This document shows, in pieces, positions 8,270-16,394 of a stretch of DNA of 58,649 bases. The position numbers and the translations under genes are program-made. Under the pieces are notes generated by a model. It did no database searches. It was not told the DNA's origin and was given only the letters and a program-made list of their open reading frames with translations. This stretch comes from Chloroflexota bacterium (lineage in GTDB: Bacteria; Chloroflexota; UBA6077; JACCZL01), in NCBI GenBank assembly GCA_030447245.1, contig JAUJPG010000029.1:1-58649 (forward strand), read 5' to 3'. Every line of letters starts with the position of its first letter. The stretch's first letter is position 1.

Positions 8270-9184
8270 ATGCAGCAAGGCGCAATGCACGAAGTCGCGG
8301 CGTTTGTCGACTTGGAGAACGTTCGCTATTCGATGCTCAACCGGTGGCACCAGGAACCCGATCCGCTCGCCTGGCGTGACAAGGCCCGCGAGTACGGGTT
8401 GATCGGCATTGCGCGAGCGTACGCTGACTTTGATCAGCATCCGCCGCAGCTCCGCCAGCGCCTGAACGTGGCCGGCTTCGAGGCCGAACACTATGCGGTC
8501 AAGCGCTTCCGCGACCGCGACGGGTCGGAGCGAATTCGCAGCATCGCCGATCTTCACATGGTGATCGACATAGTGGACACTGCCCTTGGTCGGCCGACCA
8601 TCGACACCTTTCTCTTCTTCACGGGAGATGGCGATTTCATCCGTGTCGTCGCGATGCTCCGAAACCGCCTCGGGAAGCGCGTGGTGATCTGTGGTGTTCC
8701 GGAGACCACAAGCCGCGATCTTGTGAGTGCCGCCGGCGAGGAGGACGCGCTCGAAGTCTCTGAGGTGGTCTCCTCGCCGGCGGTCGACGCCGCGCTCATC
8801 TCAAGGATCGAAGAGTTCGAGCAGTCGCTCTACGGCGGTTTCCTGCCGACCCAGGGCAACTTGATCGGCTGGCTCAAGCAGCGCCTGGAGTTGAGCGTGC
8901 TGCCAACCGAACAGGTGGACGGCAAGGTGCTCGAATTTATCAGACGGGGGGTTCTGTACAAGCAGCTCGAAACCAGCTCGCGCGGCAAGATGCTCACAAC
9001 GACCCGGTTGCGCCGTGACCACCCGGAGGTGATGGAGGTGCTGGGCGAGACCACGTCGAACGGCATGCCGGATCGCACAAGCAACCCCGCTGGGTCGAAG
9101 CCCGAGGACGAGCCCCGGCCCGAGCGCCCGAGTACGTTTGGCGCGCAGAGCGCGCCAGTAACCTTCCGCGATCTTCGCGACTAG
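8270..9184 (+). CDS. NYN domain (LabA/DUF88-like) protein
   Basis: 304 residues. The N-terminal 150 residues form a PIN-like NYN domain, a fold found in RNases: VDLENVRYSM near residue 13, a conserved acidic ADLHMVIDIVDTAL near 97, and FFTGDGDFIRVVAMLRNRLGKRVVICG near 115, carrying the Asp cluster that would bind metal. Residues about 180-260 look helical, like a small winged-helix or OST-HTH-type module, and the last 45 residues are Pro/Glu-rich and probably disordered. ATG 8270 follows GAGGG with a 6-base spacer; a second in-frame ATG lies five codons on. RNA or nucleic-acid cleavage is inferred from the fold, not shown. Confidence 0.82.
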   Translation: MQQGAMHEVAAFVDLENVRYSMLNRWHQEPDPLAWRDKAREYGLIGIARAYADFDQHPPQLRQRLNVAGFEAEHYAVKRFRDRDGSERIRSIADLHMVIDIVDTALGRPTIDTFLFFTGDGDFIRVVAMLRNRLGKRVVICGVPETTSRDLVSAAGEEDALEVSEVVSSPAVDAALISRIEEFEQSLYGGFLPTQGNLIGWLKQRLELSVLPTEQVDGKVLEFIRRGVLYKQLETSSRGKMLTTTRLRRDHPEVMEVLGETTSNGMPDRTSNPAGSKPEDEPRPERPSTFGAQSAPVTFRDLRD

Positions 9185-9241
9185 GCGCGGTCCAGTCCGC
9201 CCCGCCGACGCACAAGGATTGCAGGCGGCCCCTGCGCCACA

Positions 9242-9271
9242 TTGACGGGATTGGACGACTGTCGATACAAT
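9242..9271 (+). promoter_or_regulatory. Promoter of tRNA-His
   Basis: TTGACG (9242-9247), an 18-base spacer and TACAAT (9266-9271) precede the tRNA by 33 bases. This is one of the few full two-hexamer promoters in the window. Confidence 0.5.
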
Positions 9272-9304
9272 CCGGAGCAGTGCCGAGTAGCGCCTCGGCG
9301 CATG

Positions 9305-9377
9305 GTGGGCGTAGCGTAGCGGTTAACGCGCCAGGTTGTGGCCCTGGAGATCGTGGGTTCAAATCCCATCGCTCACC
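9305..9377 (+). tRNA. tRNA-His (GTG)
   Basis: Cloverleaf with acceptor stem GTGGGCG/CGCTCAC (one G-T pair), anticodon stem CCAGG/CCTGG and anticodon GTG at 9338-9340. The T-loop is TTCAAAT. The G at 9304 can serve as the extra G-1 typical of tRNA-His, opposite C73. The 3' CCA is not encoded. Confidence 0.95.
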
Positions 9378-9478
9378 CCGTACGAGTTGGAGCGGCTAGC
9401 ATTCATTCCTCAGCAGGACCAAGCGCCTCGTGCGGCGGCCTGCGAAGGCGGTCTGGCTGGCCACCGATTACTCATTGA

Positions 9479-9555
9479 GCGCCCGTAGCTCAGCGGACCA
9501 GAGCACGTGGCTTCGGACCACGGGGTCGGGGGTTCGAATCCCTCCGGGCGTACCA
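9479..9555 (+). tRNA. tRNA-Arg (TCG)
   Basis: Acceptor GCGCCCG/CGGGCGT (G-T at the end), D-stem GCTC/GAGC, anticodon stem CGTGG/CCACG with loop CTTCGGA, so anticodon TCG at 9513-9515. T-loop TTCGAAT. The 3' CCA is encoded at 9553-9555, unlike the neighbouring tRNA-His. Confidence 0.95.
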
Positions 9556-9623
9556 GCATCGCTTACGTTGTTCTGGTCGCTCTCCAGGGATAGGTTGCGT
9601 GCCCTGCCGGCGATTGGCCGGGC

Positions 9624-9641
9624 GGTCCCGCGTTCGGGACC
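9624..9641. other. Short hairpin between tRNA-Arg and the small-peptide gene
   Basis: GGTCCCG, loop CGTT, CGGGACC form a 7-pair stem without a T-run. It may end tRNA-Arg transcription. The rest of 9556-9779 shows no gene; a TGCTAGACT that could act as an extended -10 for the next gene lies at 9683-9691. Confidence 0.3.
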
Positions 9642-9779
9642 GGCGCGTTCGTGGTCGATGGCTACCTTGCGACGCGTTGCAATGCTAGACTCCTAGTGCG
9701 TCAGGGGCAAGCTCTACGTGGCGTAGCTGCTTGCCTGATAGCACGATCGCGCGTGGCGCGCGGTAAGGAGCCTAGCACC

Positions 9780-9911
9780 ATGACCCGGTGGACATTGCTC
9801 GACACGGTGGAGCCGCTGGAAGGGTTCGGCACGGAAGGCGAGGAAGGCATGGAGGGCGAGGGCGGCGACATCAACGACCCCAACCCGTCTGGTGGCGATC
9901 CGGACGAGTAG
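9780..9911 (+). CDS. Uncharacterised 43-residue acidic, glycine-rich peptide
   Basis: A 44-codon frame starting at ATG 9780 behind AAGGAG (9-base spacer) and ending just before a strong terminator. It begins MTRWTLLDTVEPLEGFG, then runs through a Gly/Glu-rich stretch (GTEGEEGMEGEGGD) and ends in INDPNPSGGDPDE. There is no signal peptide, membrane segment or cysteine; net charge is strongly negative. I do not recognise the family. A leader-core (RiPP-like) peptide is conceivable from its shape, but no modifying enzyme or exporter is adjacent. The flanks (tRNA genes, CBS protein) give no functional hint. Coding status rests on ribosome site, terminator and size. Confidence 0.6.
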   Translation: MTRWTLLDTVEPLEGFGTEGEEGMEGEGGDINDPNPSGGDPDE

Positions 9912-9930
9912 CCCGCGGCGCATCCTCTTG

Positions 9931-9970
9931 GCGAGGCCACGGGAGAGTCCCGTGGCCTCGCTCCGTTTTT
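9931..9970 (+). terminator. Rho-independent terminator after the small-peptide gene
   Basis: A perfect stem GCGAGGCCACGGGA/TCCCGTGGCCTCGC with a GAG loop, then TCCG and five T. The strongest intrinsic terminator in the window. Confidence 0.92.
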
Positions 9971-10121
9971 CGACCCCAGCACGTGCGTGGCCCTGGGCGC
10001 GTAGTACGTACAGCAGCCGGCACGCTCTATGCGATCACCCTCCCGTTAGGCCGAGCGGATAATGGCCAACGCTTCCCTGCGGCGAGCCCTGAAATCCCGG
10101 CGCCGCGCGAAGGAGAGTACG

Positions 10122-11570
10122 ATGACGCAGGATCTCACCGGCCAGCGCGAACGATCAGAATCGTCCGATGTGGGCGCGATCGAGAAAGGCTGGTCGGTGT
10201 TCGACGCCCTTGAACGGCCTGTTGGCAATGTCACCGACGTCGAGGACGGACGCCTCCGCGTCGACGGCCGGCCTCAAGGTTTGGGGTACGTCAACCTCCC
10301 ACTCTCGGTCGTAGATCGCACCGCTGACGGCGACGTCTACCTCAAGCTTCGGATGGAAGATTTCCACGAGCACGATCCCGACTTTCCGCCGCTGGCCGCC
10401 GCGGCAAGCACCTCGGCGGGTGCCGCAGCCAGTGAGCCGATTGTGCGGAACACCGCTGACTCGTCCGGGGCAGAGCAACTGGATCGCTCCTCCTACACGG
10501 CGTCGGATCAGCCGATTGGCAGCGCCAGCAGCACCCCGGTCAGCGGTGGGCCCGACACATTCCGGGCCTGGGACCAATCGGTGGAAGGCGGTGGGTCGAA
10601 CTGGACGTTCCGGCTTGCGCCCATCGGCGCGGCCGCGGCAGGCGCGACCGGCTACCTCTGGTGGCGCCGCAGGACGCGCCGCAACCGCCTGCAGCGAATT
10701 GGCGACATGTTCTCCAATGCTGGGGAGAACGCATGGGAGTCCGCGCGAGAGCGGCCATGGTACTGGTGGGCGGTCGCTCTGACCGCGCTGCCGCTTCTCC
10801 TCTGGCTACGGTCCGATGACGATGCTGAAGCCCAGGACAGCGCCGAGAGAACGCGAGGCGAGGTTCGCGGCGGAGCCGACTCTTGGCCGGACGCCGCCAC
10901 GTCACGAGGCACGTCGTGGAAGGATCAGGCGAGGATCTGGGTCGAGCGGCCGAGCTGGGCTGGCCGCTCAGCTTGGATGGGCCGCGAAGGTCTGGGGGAG
11001 TGGATGCCAGCGGCCGAGGTCTTCGCCCGTGAAGAGGAAGACTGGTCGGGATACTGGATGCTCGCTGGGCCGGCTGCGATGCTGGGTCTGGCCGGGCTCT
11101 GGTACGCTTTCACTGGACGCAAGCGCTCAGGCCGCTCCGGTCGACTCGCAGACATCATGACCGGAGATGCCCAGACCATCCGTCCGGACGCCACAATCTT
11201 CGAGGCCGCATCGCTGATGCAGCGCTTGAACGTCGGTGCCCTACCGGTCTGTGACGGCCGCAAGCTGCGCGGAATGCTGACCGACCGTGACATCGTCGTG
11301 CGGGCGGTGGCGGATGGACGCGACCCGCATCTGACCAGAGTTCATGACGCGATGAGTTCCGAAATAGTTTATGCGAACGCCACGGACACGATCGGCAGCG
11401 GCGCCAAGCTGATGCGCGACCGACAGATCCGGCGCCTGCCGATCGTCGACGACGACAGGAATTTGGTCGGTATTGTTTCGCTCGGCGATCTCGCCATAGG
11501 TACCGGCGATGATCCGCTGAGCGGTGAGACCCTGGAGCGCATCTCCGAACGGTCACTCCCGACGCACTGA
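10122..11570 (+). CDS. Membrane protein with PRC-like N-terminus and C-terminal CBS pair
   Basis: 482 residues from ATG 10122, which follows GAAGGAGA with a 5-base spacer; the frame also opens at 10062 with a basic extension. Residues 20-78 resemble a PRC-barrel-type beta domain (WSVFDALERPVGNVTDV). Residues 80-160 are low-complexity. Hydrophobic segments lie near 164-181, 212-229 and 312-330, separated by a Trp-rich linker. Residues 342-460 form a clear CBS pair: MTGDAQTIRPDATIFEAA, GMLTDRDIVVRAV, and the second repeat with MRDRQIRRLPIVDDDRNLVGIV. CBS pairs bind adenylates and sense energy state. I know no named protein with this order; the role is unknown. Confidence 0.8.
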   Translation: MTQDLTGQRERSESSDVGAIEKGWSVFDALERPVGNVTDVEDGRLRVDGRPQGLGYVNLPLSVVDRTADGDVYLKLRMEDFHEHDPDFPPLAAAASTSAGAAASEPIVRNTADSSGAEQLDRSSYTASDQPIGSASSTPVSGGPDTFRAWDQSVEGGGSNWTFRLAPIGAAAAGATGYLWWRRRTRRNRLQRIGDMFSNAGENAWESARERPWYWWAVALTALPLLLWLRSDDDAEAQDSAERTRGEVRGGADSWPDAATSRGTSWKDQARIWVERPSWAGRSAWMGREGLGEWMPAAEVFAREEEDWSGYWMLAGPAAMLGLAGLWYAFTGRKRSGRSGRLADIMTGDAQTIRPDATIFEAASLMQRLNVGALPVCDGRKLRGMLTDRDIVVRAVADGRDPHLTRVHDAMSSEIVYANATDTIGSGAKLMRDRQIRRLPIVDDDRNLVGIVSLGDLAIGTGDDPLSGETLERISERSLPTH

Positions 11571-11630
11571 GTCGTCGGCGGCTAATCGCCTCTCGGCCAC
11601 AGGCGCCGATTCGTACTCCCCGCCCGCGAT

Positions 11631-11666
11631 GAGGGACCTGCTTTCGACGCAGAAAGCAGGTCCCTC
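11631..11666. terminator. Inverted repeat between convergent genes
   Basis: GAGGGACCTGCTTTC, a 6-base loop and its exact complement give a 15-pair stem in the 142-base gap between the CBS gene and fumC. There is no T-run on either side, so it is a probable bidirectional terminator of weaker type. Confidence 0.6.
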
Positions 11667-11712
11667 CTCACGACCAGAAGAATCAGGCGGGTGGCTCCGA
11701 GCGACAAGCGCT

Positions 11713-13149
11713 TCATCCTACACCTGGCGCGCCGGTCAACCCTGGCTCGGTCATCGTCGCGGGATCGAGGAGTCGGTCTAAATCCTCCACCGAGAGACTT
11801 GTCTTCTGGCGAGCGACTTCACGGATCGTCTCGCCGGTCCCATCGGCCACCTTGGAGATCGCGGCGGCAGCGTCGTAGCCTATTTCGGGCACCAGCGCGG
11901 TGCAGATCGCAAGCCCCTTCTCGACCATCTCGGGGCCGCGCTTGGTGGCTTCGAGGCCGACAATACACTGGCTGGTTAGATTGTCGAGCGAGCTCGCCAG
12001 CAGGTCAATCGATTGCAGAAGGTTGTAGGCGGCCACGGGCATCATCACATTCAGCTCGAAGTTGCTGCCATACAGCGCCGAGGTTGCGATCGTCTGATCG
12101 TTGCCGAAAACCTGCGCCGCGGTCTGGCAGACCGCCTCCACGATCACGGCGTTGACCTTGCCTGGCATGATCGAGCTTCCCGGCTGGACTTCGGGAAGCT
12201 TGAGTTCGCCGATTCCGGCCCGCGGCCCTGACCCCATCCAGCGAAGATCGCTCCCAATCTTCATCATGCTTACGGCGATTCCACGTAGGACGCCGCTCGC
12301 GGCAACAACGGAATCCAGCGTACTCTGAGCCTGGAAGTGATTGTTCGTCTCGCGCACTTCGACGCGCGCCAGGTCGGAGATGGCGCGGCACGCACGGGCG
12401 GCGAACTCCGGGTGCGCGTTGATTCCGGTCCCCACGGCCGTCCCGCCAAGCGGCAGTTCGCTCAGCTCCGCCTCTGCGTAGCGCAGCCGACGGATCGACC
12501 GTTCGGCCTGACCGGCGTATCCAAGAAACTCCTGACCGAGCCGGATCGGCGTGGCGTCCTGCAAGTGGGTTCGGCCGGTCTTGACGATTGGCATGAACTC
12601 CTCGGCCTTGTGCCGGAGGGCACGCTGCAAACCCTCCATGGCCGGGATCAAGTCTTCGCGAATGCCGATGAGCGCTGCGAGCTGCATCGCGCTCGGAATC
12701 ACGTCGTTCGACGACTGGCACAGATTCACGTGATCGTTGGGGTGAACTGGCGTGCGCGAACCAATCTTGCCCCCGACTAGTTGGATCGCGCGATTGGAGA
12801 TCACCTCGTTGGCATTCATGTTGGTTGACGTTCCAGAGCCGGTCTGAAACACGTCGACCACGAACTGATCGTCGAGTGCGCCATCGGCAACGTCCCGAGC
12901 AGCGCGCTCAATCGCCTCCGCGATTGAGGAATCCAGAAGGCCCAGATCATGGTTGGTTCGCGCGCTGGCGAGCTTGATCAATCCGAGGGCACGGATGAAC
13001 CCGCGCTGCAGCCGCAGGTCACTGATCGGAAAGTTCCGCACGGCGCGCATCGTGCTCGCACCGTAGTAGGCGCCATCCGGCACTTCCAGCTCACCCATCG
13101 AATCGCGCTCGACCCGACGCTTCGGCCGTTCCGAATCCGTGTTTTCCAT
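11713..13149 (-). CDS. fumC: Class II fumarate hydratase
   Basis: TCA-cycle enzyme interconverting fumarate and malate. Motifs in order: ERDSMGELEVPDGAYYG near the start, FQTGSGTSTNMNANEVISNRA near 107, HPNDHVNLCQSSND near 143, KTGRTHLQDATPI near 190, and the superfamily signature GSSIMPGKVN near 325. FQTGSGT favours FumC over aspartate ammonia-lyase, whose equivalent is usually YQGGAGT. About 478 residues, normal length. ATG 13149 is chosen because GGGAG lies 7 bases before it; a GTG two codons upstream is possible. Convergent with the CBS gene and divergent from dapB. Confidence 0.9.
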   Translation of the reverse strand: MENTDSERPKRRVERDSMGELEVPDGAYYGASTMRAVRNFPISDLRLQRGFIRALGLIKLASARTNHDLGLLDSSIAEAIERAARDVADGALDDQFVVDVFQTGSGTSTNMNANEVISNRAIQLVGGKIGSRTPVHPNDHVNLCQSSNDVIPSAMQLAALIGIREDLIPAMEGLQRALRHKAEEFMPIVKTGRTHLQDATPIRLGQEFLGYAGQAERSIRRLRYAEAELSELPLGGTAVGTGINAHPEFAARACRAISDLARVEVRETNNHFQAQSTLDSVVAASGVLRGIAVSMMKIGSDLRWMGSGPRAGIGELKLPEVQPGSSIMPGKVNAVIVEAVCQTAAQVFGNDQTIATSALYGSNFELNVMMPVAAYNLLQSIDLLASSLDNLTSQCIVGLEATKRGPEMVEKGLAICTALVPEIGYDAAAAISKVADGTGETIREVARQKTSLSVEDLDRLLDPATMTEPGLTGAPGVG

Positions 13150-13292
13150 CTTCACGCTCCCTGCGCTGCAAAGTTCGCCCTCAAGTGCTCGGGATCATAG
13201 CGCAGCGATTTCACCCGTTCGAAGCCGCACAGCGCGGCACCCGCGTCGTCTCGAGGTACCAGAACCGGCCGGCCGTTCGGATCAAGTGCTTC

Positions 13293-13301
13293 TGGTACAC
13301 T
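13293..13301 (+). promoter_or_regulatory. Extended -10 promoter of the dapB-asd-dapA operon
   Basis: TGGTACACT lies 39 bases before the dapB GTG. No clear -35. Confidence 0.42.
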
Positions 13302-13340
13302 TGGCCCCAAGCTCAAGAGGTCGTGTGAGGGTCTACGGCT

Positions 13341-14138
13341 GTGACCAAGGTCATCGTGGTCGGAGCGCTTGGGCGGATGGGCCGCGCGGTAATCGCGGGA
13401 CTGGCGCGCGACGACGACGTGGACCTGGCCGGCGGAGTCGCCCCACGCGCGATCGAGGAGTACTTGCCGCTCCCCGATGGCGGCGGACTGATACCGATCG
13501 CGCGCGACCTGGAGACGCTGATCAGCCGTGTCCGTCCGCGGGTCATGGTCGACTTCACTCGTCCCGATGTCGCGATGGACAACGTTCGGACGGCCCTGCG
13601 GCTCGGCGTCTCGCCAGTCGTCGGGACAAGCGGCATTTCCCCCGAAAACCTGGATGAGATTGCCAGGCTGGCGGACGAGGCGGAGTTGGGGGCTGTCGTG
13701 GCGCCCAACTTTGCTATCGGGGCGAACCTGATGCTGCATTTTGCCCGGGTCGCCGCGCGCTATCTCGAGGCGGCCGAGATCATCGAAATGCACCACGATG
13801 GCAAGCTGGACGCCCCGTCCGGAACGGCGATGTCGACCGCCCGGGCGATGGTCGGGGCGCGTGGTCGAGCGTTCTCCGAGCCACCGACGAGCACAGTCAT
13901 TCTCCAGGGGGCCCGTGGGGGGGTCGAGGGCGGGGTCCGGGTTCACAGCGTCCGCCTACCTGGCCTGGTAGCCCACCAGGAGGTGATCTTCGGCGGCCCG
14001 GGACAGGTCCTGACCATTCGTCACGACTCGCTCGCCCGCGACTCGTTCATTCCAGGCGTGGCGCTCGCCGTGAAGGCGGTGGTCAAGCGGACCGGGCTGG
14101 TGTACGGTCTGGACGGCTTGATGGGGTTGGATGCGTAA
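13341..14138 (+). CDS. dapB: 4-hydroxy-tetrahydrodipicolinate reductase
   Basis: Second dedicated step to diaminopimelate and lysine: NAD(P)H reduction of the DapA product. 265 residues. Rossmann start VIVVGALGRMGRAVI, then MVDFTRPD near 70, VVGTSG near 94, APNFAIGANLML near 120, the catalytic segment EMHHDGKLDAPSGTA near 150, and VRLPGLVAHQEVIFGGPGQ near 209. Start is GTG 13341 with GAGGG 9 bases upstream. First gene of a three-gene operon, 9 bases ahead of asd. Confidence 0.95.
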   Translation: MTKVIVVGALGRMGRAVIAGLARDDDVDLAGGVAPRAIEEYLPLPDGGGLIPIARDLETLISRVRPRVMVDFTRPDVAMDNVRTALRLGVSPVVGTSGISPENLDEIARLADEAELGAVVAPNFAIGANLMLHFARVAARYLEAAEIIEMHHDGKLDAPSGTAMSTARAMVGARGRAFSEPPTSTVILQGARGGVEGGVRVHSVRLPGLVAHQEVIFGGPGQVLTIRHDSLARDSFIPGVALAVKAVVKRTGLVYGLDGLMGLDA

Positions 14139-14147
14139 TAGCAGATC

Positions 14148-15170
14148 ATGACCGACCTGAAGATCGGCATCGTCGGCGCCACCGGGATGGTTGGGCGCGA
14201 GTATCTGGGTATCCTGGAACTATCGCGGCTCCCGATCGGTGAGTTGCGGCTCTTCGCGTCGGCGCGCTCGCGTGGGATGCGGATGCCGTTTCGTGGGGAC
14301 GAGCTGGCTGTCGAGGAGCTCACAGTCGATGCGTGTCGGGGGTTGGACCTCGCATTGTTCTCGATCTCGACGGAGCTGACGCGGGAGTACGCACTCCCCG
14401 TCGCGGCCAACGGGACCCTGGTGATCGACGACAGCTCAGCCTTCCGTCTCGATCCCGACGTCCCGCTGGTCGTGCCCGAAGTCAACCCGGAGGCGGTCCA
14501 GCGTCATCACGGCATTATCGCCGGCCCGAACTGCTCGACCGCGCAGATGGTCGTCGTGCTCGCCCCACTGCATCGCGCCAACCCATTACGGCGGGTCGTC
14601 GTTGACACATATCAGGCCGCATCGGGAGCCGGCAAAGGGGCCCTAGATGAGTTGATCGACCACACGCGCCAGACGCTCGCCGGGGGCACGCCCGCACCGA
14701 ACGCCCTCCCGCACCCGCTCGTCTTCAACCTCTTTCCGGCGATTGACGCCTTCCGCGATGACGGATATTCCCGAGAAGAGTGGAAGATGCAGATGGAAAC
14801 CCGCAAGATCATGGGCCTGCCGGACCTGCGGCTGTCCGCTACGTGTGTCCGCGTCCCTGTCGCTGTCGGCCACTCTGAGGCGCTCCACGTCGAGTTCGAA
14901 CACCCGATGTCGCCGAGTAAGGCAAGGGGGCTCCTCGAAGCCGCCCCAGGCATCACCGTTGTCGATGACCCAGCACACGGGCAATACCCTCAGCCAATCG
15001 ATGCCGCCGGGCGGGATCCTGTGTACGTCGGACGCATCCGCGCCGACAGCTCACTCGAAGGTGGGATCGCCTTGTGGGTGGTCGCCGACAATCTCCGCAA
15101 GGGTGCTGCACTCAACGCCGTCCAGATCGCGGAACTGCTGTTCGCGGAAGCACCAGTCCCCGTCCGTTGA
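14148..15170 (+). CDS. asd: Aspartate-semialdehyde dehydrogenase
   Basis: Reduces aspartyl phosphate to the semialdehyde at the branch to lysine, threonine and methionine. 340 residues. N-terminal IGIVGATGMVGREYLGIL binds NADP; catalytic Cys is in AGPNCSTAQMV near residue 128; the YQAASGAGKGALDEL segment near 154 and the C-terminal histidine region VGHSEALHVEFE near 240 are typical. Sits between dapB and dapA, so the operon supplies both the semialdehyde and the next two steps. Confidence 0.95.
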   Translation: MTDLKIGIVGATGMVGREYLGILELSRLPIGELRLFASARSRGMRMPFRGDELAVEELTVDACRGLDLALFSISTELTREYALPVAANGTLVIDDSSAFRLDPDVPLVVPEVNPEAVQRHHGIIAGPNCSTAQMVVVLAPLHRANPLRRVVVDTYQAASGAGKGALDELIDHTRQTLAGGTPAPNALPHPLVFNLFPAIDAFRDDGYSREEWKMQMETRKIMGLPDLRLSATCVRVPVAVGHSEALHVEFEHPMSPSKARGLLEAAPGITVVDDPAHGQYPQPIDAAGRDPVYVGRIRADSSLEGGIALWVVADNLRKGAALNAVQIAELLFAEAPVPVR

Positions 15171-15228
15171 CCGGCCGTGCGCTTCTCGGTACCCTGTTCA
15201 ACACAGCCGACGCGAGTGGAGGATGACA

Positions 15229-16131
15229 ATGAACGGGTTTGGGCGCGTGCTGACGGCAATGGTGACCCCGTTTGATGGAGCCGGCGAGGTGGACTACGCC
15301 GGCGCCAGGCAGCTTGCACTCGCGCTGGTCGATTCCGGATCGGACGGGCTCGTCCTGGCCGGCACAACCGGCGAGTCGCCAACTCTGAGTACGGATGAGA
15401 AGCTACGCCTGTTCGCCGAGATTCGTGACGCGATTGGCAGCCGTGCGACCATCGTCGCTGGCACGTGCAACTACAACACCGCCGAGAGCATCGAGCTGAG
15501 CCGGCTGGCCGCGCGGGAGGGAGTCGACGGCATTCTCGGCACCGTTCCGTACTACAACAAGCCGCCACAGGCCGGTCTTTACGCGCACTTCAAGGCCATC
15601 GCCGCGGCGGTCGACTTGCCGATGATCGTGTACAACGTGCCGTCGCGGACTGTGACCAACATGCTTCCCGAAACCACCCTCCGCCTCTCGGAAATTGACA
15701 ACATCGTCGGCGTCAAAGAAGCTAGTGGCAATCTCGACGCGGTCGCCAAGATCATTGACGAGAGCCGCCCCGACTTCAAGGTCTGGAGCGGCGACGACAT
15801 CGCGACACTGCCGATCCTGGCGCTCGGCGGCTACGGCATTATCAGCGTCGCCGCCCACCTCGTCGGCCGCCAGATCCAGGACATGATTGCCCACCATCTC
15901 GAGGGTCGTCCGGCCCAAGCCGCGGCGCTCCATCGACGGCTTCGGCCGTTCTTCAATGCCCTGTTCGTGACCACGAACCCAATTCCGCTCAAGTACGCCC
16001 TCTCGCGCGTGGGCATGCCCGTCGGCACGCCGCGCCTGCCACTGCTAGAGGCCGACGAGGTCTCCGCGGCGGCCGTGGACGCCGAGTTGCAACGCACCAA
16101 GGTGGATCTGCGGATTCCAGCCCCAGCCTAG
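15229..16131 (+). CDS. dapA: 4-hydroxy-tetrahydrodipicolinate synthase
   Basis: Condenses pyruvate with aspartate semialdehyde. 300 residues. Motifs: LVLAGTTGESPTLS near 40, GILGTVPYYNKPPQ near 100 with the active-site Tyr, the DapA tyrosine region IVYNVPSRT near 131, and the Schiff-base Lys in VGVKEASGN near 161. ATG 15229 is chosen over ATG 15223 because GGAGG at 15218-15222 gives a 6-base spacer only for the former. Last gene of dapB-asd-dapA; its 3' end overlaps the opposite-strand anti-sigma gene by four bases. Confidence 0.95.
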   Translation: MNGFGRVLTAMVTPFDGAGEVDYAGARQLALALVDSGSDGLVLAGTTGESPTLSTDEKLRLFAEIRDAIGSRATIVAGTCNYNTAESIELSRLAAREGVDGILGTVPYYNKPPQAGLYAHFKAIAAAVDLPMIVYNVPSRTVTNMLPETTLRLSEIDNIVGVKEASGNLDAVAKIIDESRPDFKVWSGDDIATLPILALGGYGIISVAAHLVGRQIQDMIAHHLEGRPAQAAALHRRLRPFFNALFVTTNPIPLKYALSRVGMPVGTPRLPLLEADEVSAAAVDAELQRTKVDLRIPAPA

Positions 16132-16394
16132 CGCGGGCCCTCTGTCAGGCGGTTCAAGTCACTCGTTCGGACTCGAGCGAGGATTTGTTCGCGCAGGCTC
16201 GACGGTGCGTTTTCAGTGCAGGCTCTGATCTTCACCAGACGACGCAGGTGGTCCTCGAAGCGGAAGAGGTGCTCGCAGGGCGGGCAGTTGTCCAGGTGGA
16301 AGCGGACAACCCCCACCTCGTCCGTCGACAGCTCGCGGTCGAGGAATGTCTGGAGCTTTGCCACAGTCTCTTGGCACCGCCGGTGGTCGTTCAT
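16128..16394 (-). CDS. RsrA-like zinc anti-sigma factor (redox-sensing type)
   Basis: 88 residues, ZAS family. Potential zinc/thiol ligands are Cys7, His33, Cys37 and Cys40, with a further Cys59. The spacing (26 residues from Cys7 to His33, then HxxxCxxC) equals that of Streptomyces RsrA (Cys11, His37, Cys41, Cys44), where oxidation forms a disulfide, releases zinc and frees the sigma factor. [21 protein letters not shown] matches the family closely. It overlaps the sigma gene by four bases (ATGA), the usual arrangement for a cognate pair. Function as a thiol-oxidative switch is inferred from the residue pattern. Confidence 0.88.
   Translation of the reverse strand: MNDHRRCQETVAKLQTFLDRELSTDEVGVVRFHLDNCPPCEHLFRFEDHLRRLVKIRACTENAPSSLREQILARVRTSDLNRLTEGPR

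Noticed and set aside
11631..11666. A possible small RNA or insertion-element inverted repeat between convergent genes
   Set aside because: A single perfect stem with a small loop between two 3' ends is better explained as a terminator; no transposase or direct repeats flank it.
11713..13149. Calling the fumC gene aspartate ammonia-lyase
   Set aside because: FQTGSGT and the RDSMG start favour fumarase over aspartase (QGGAGT), though the two families are close.
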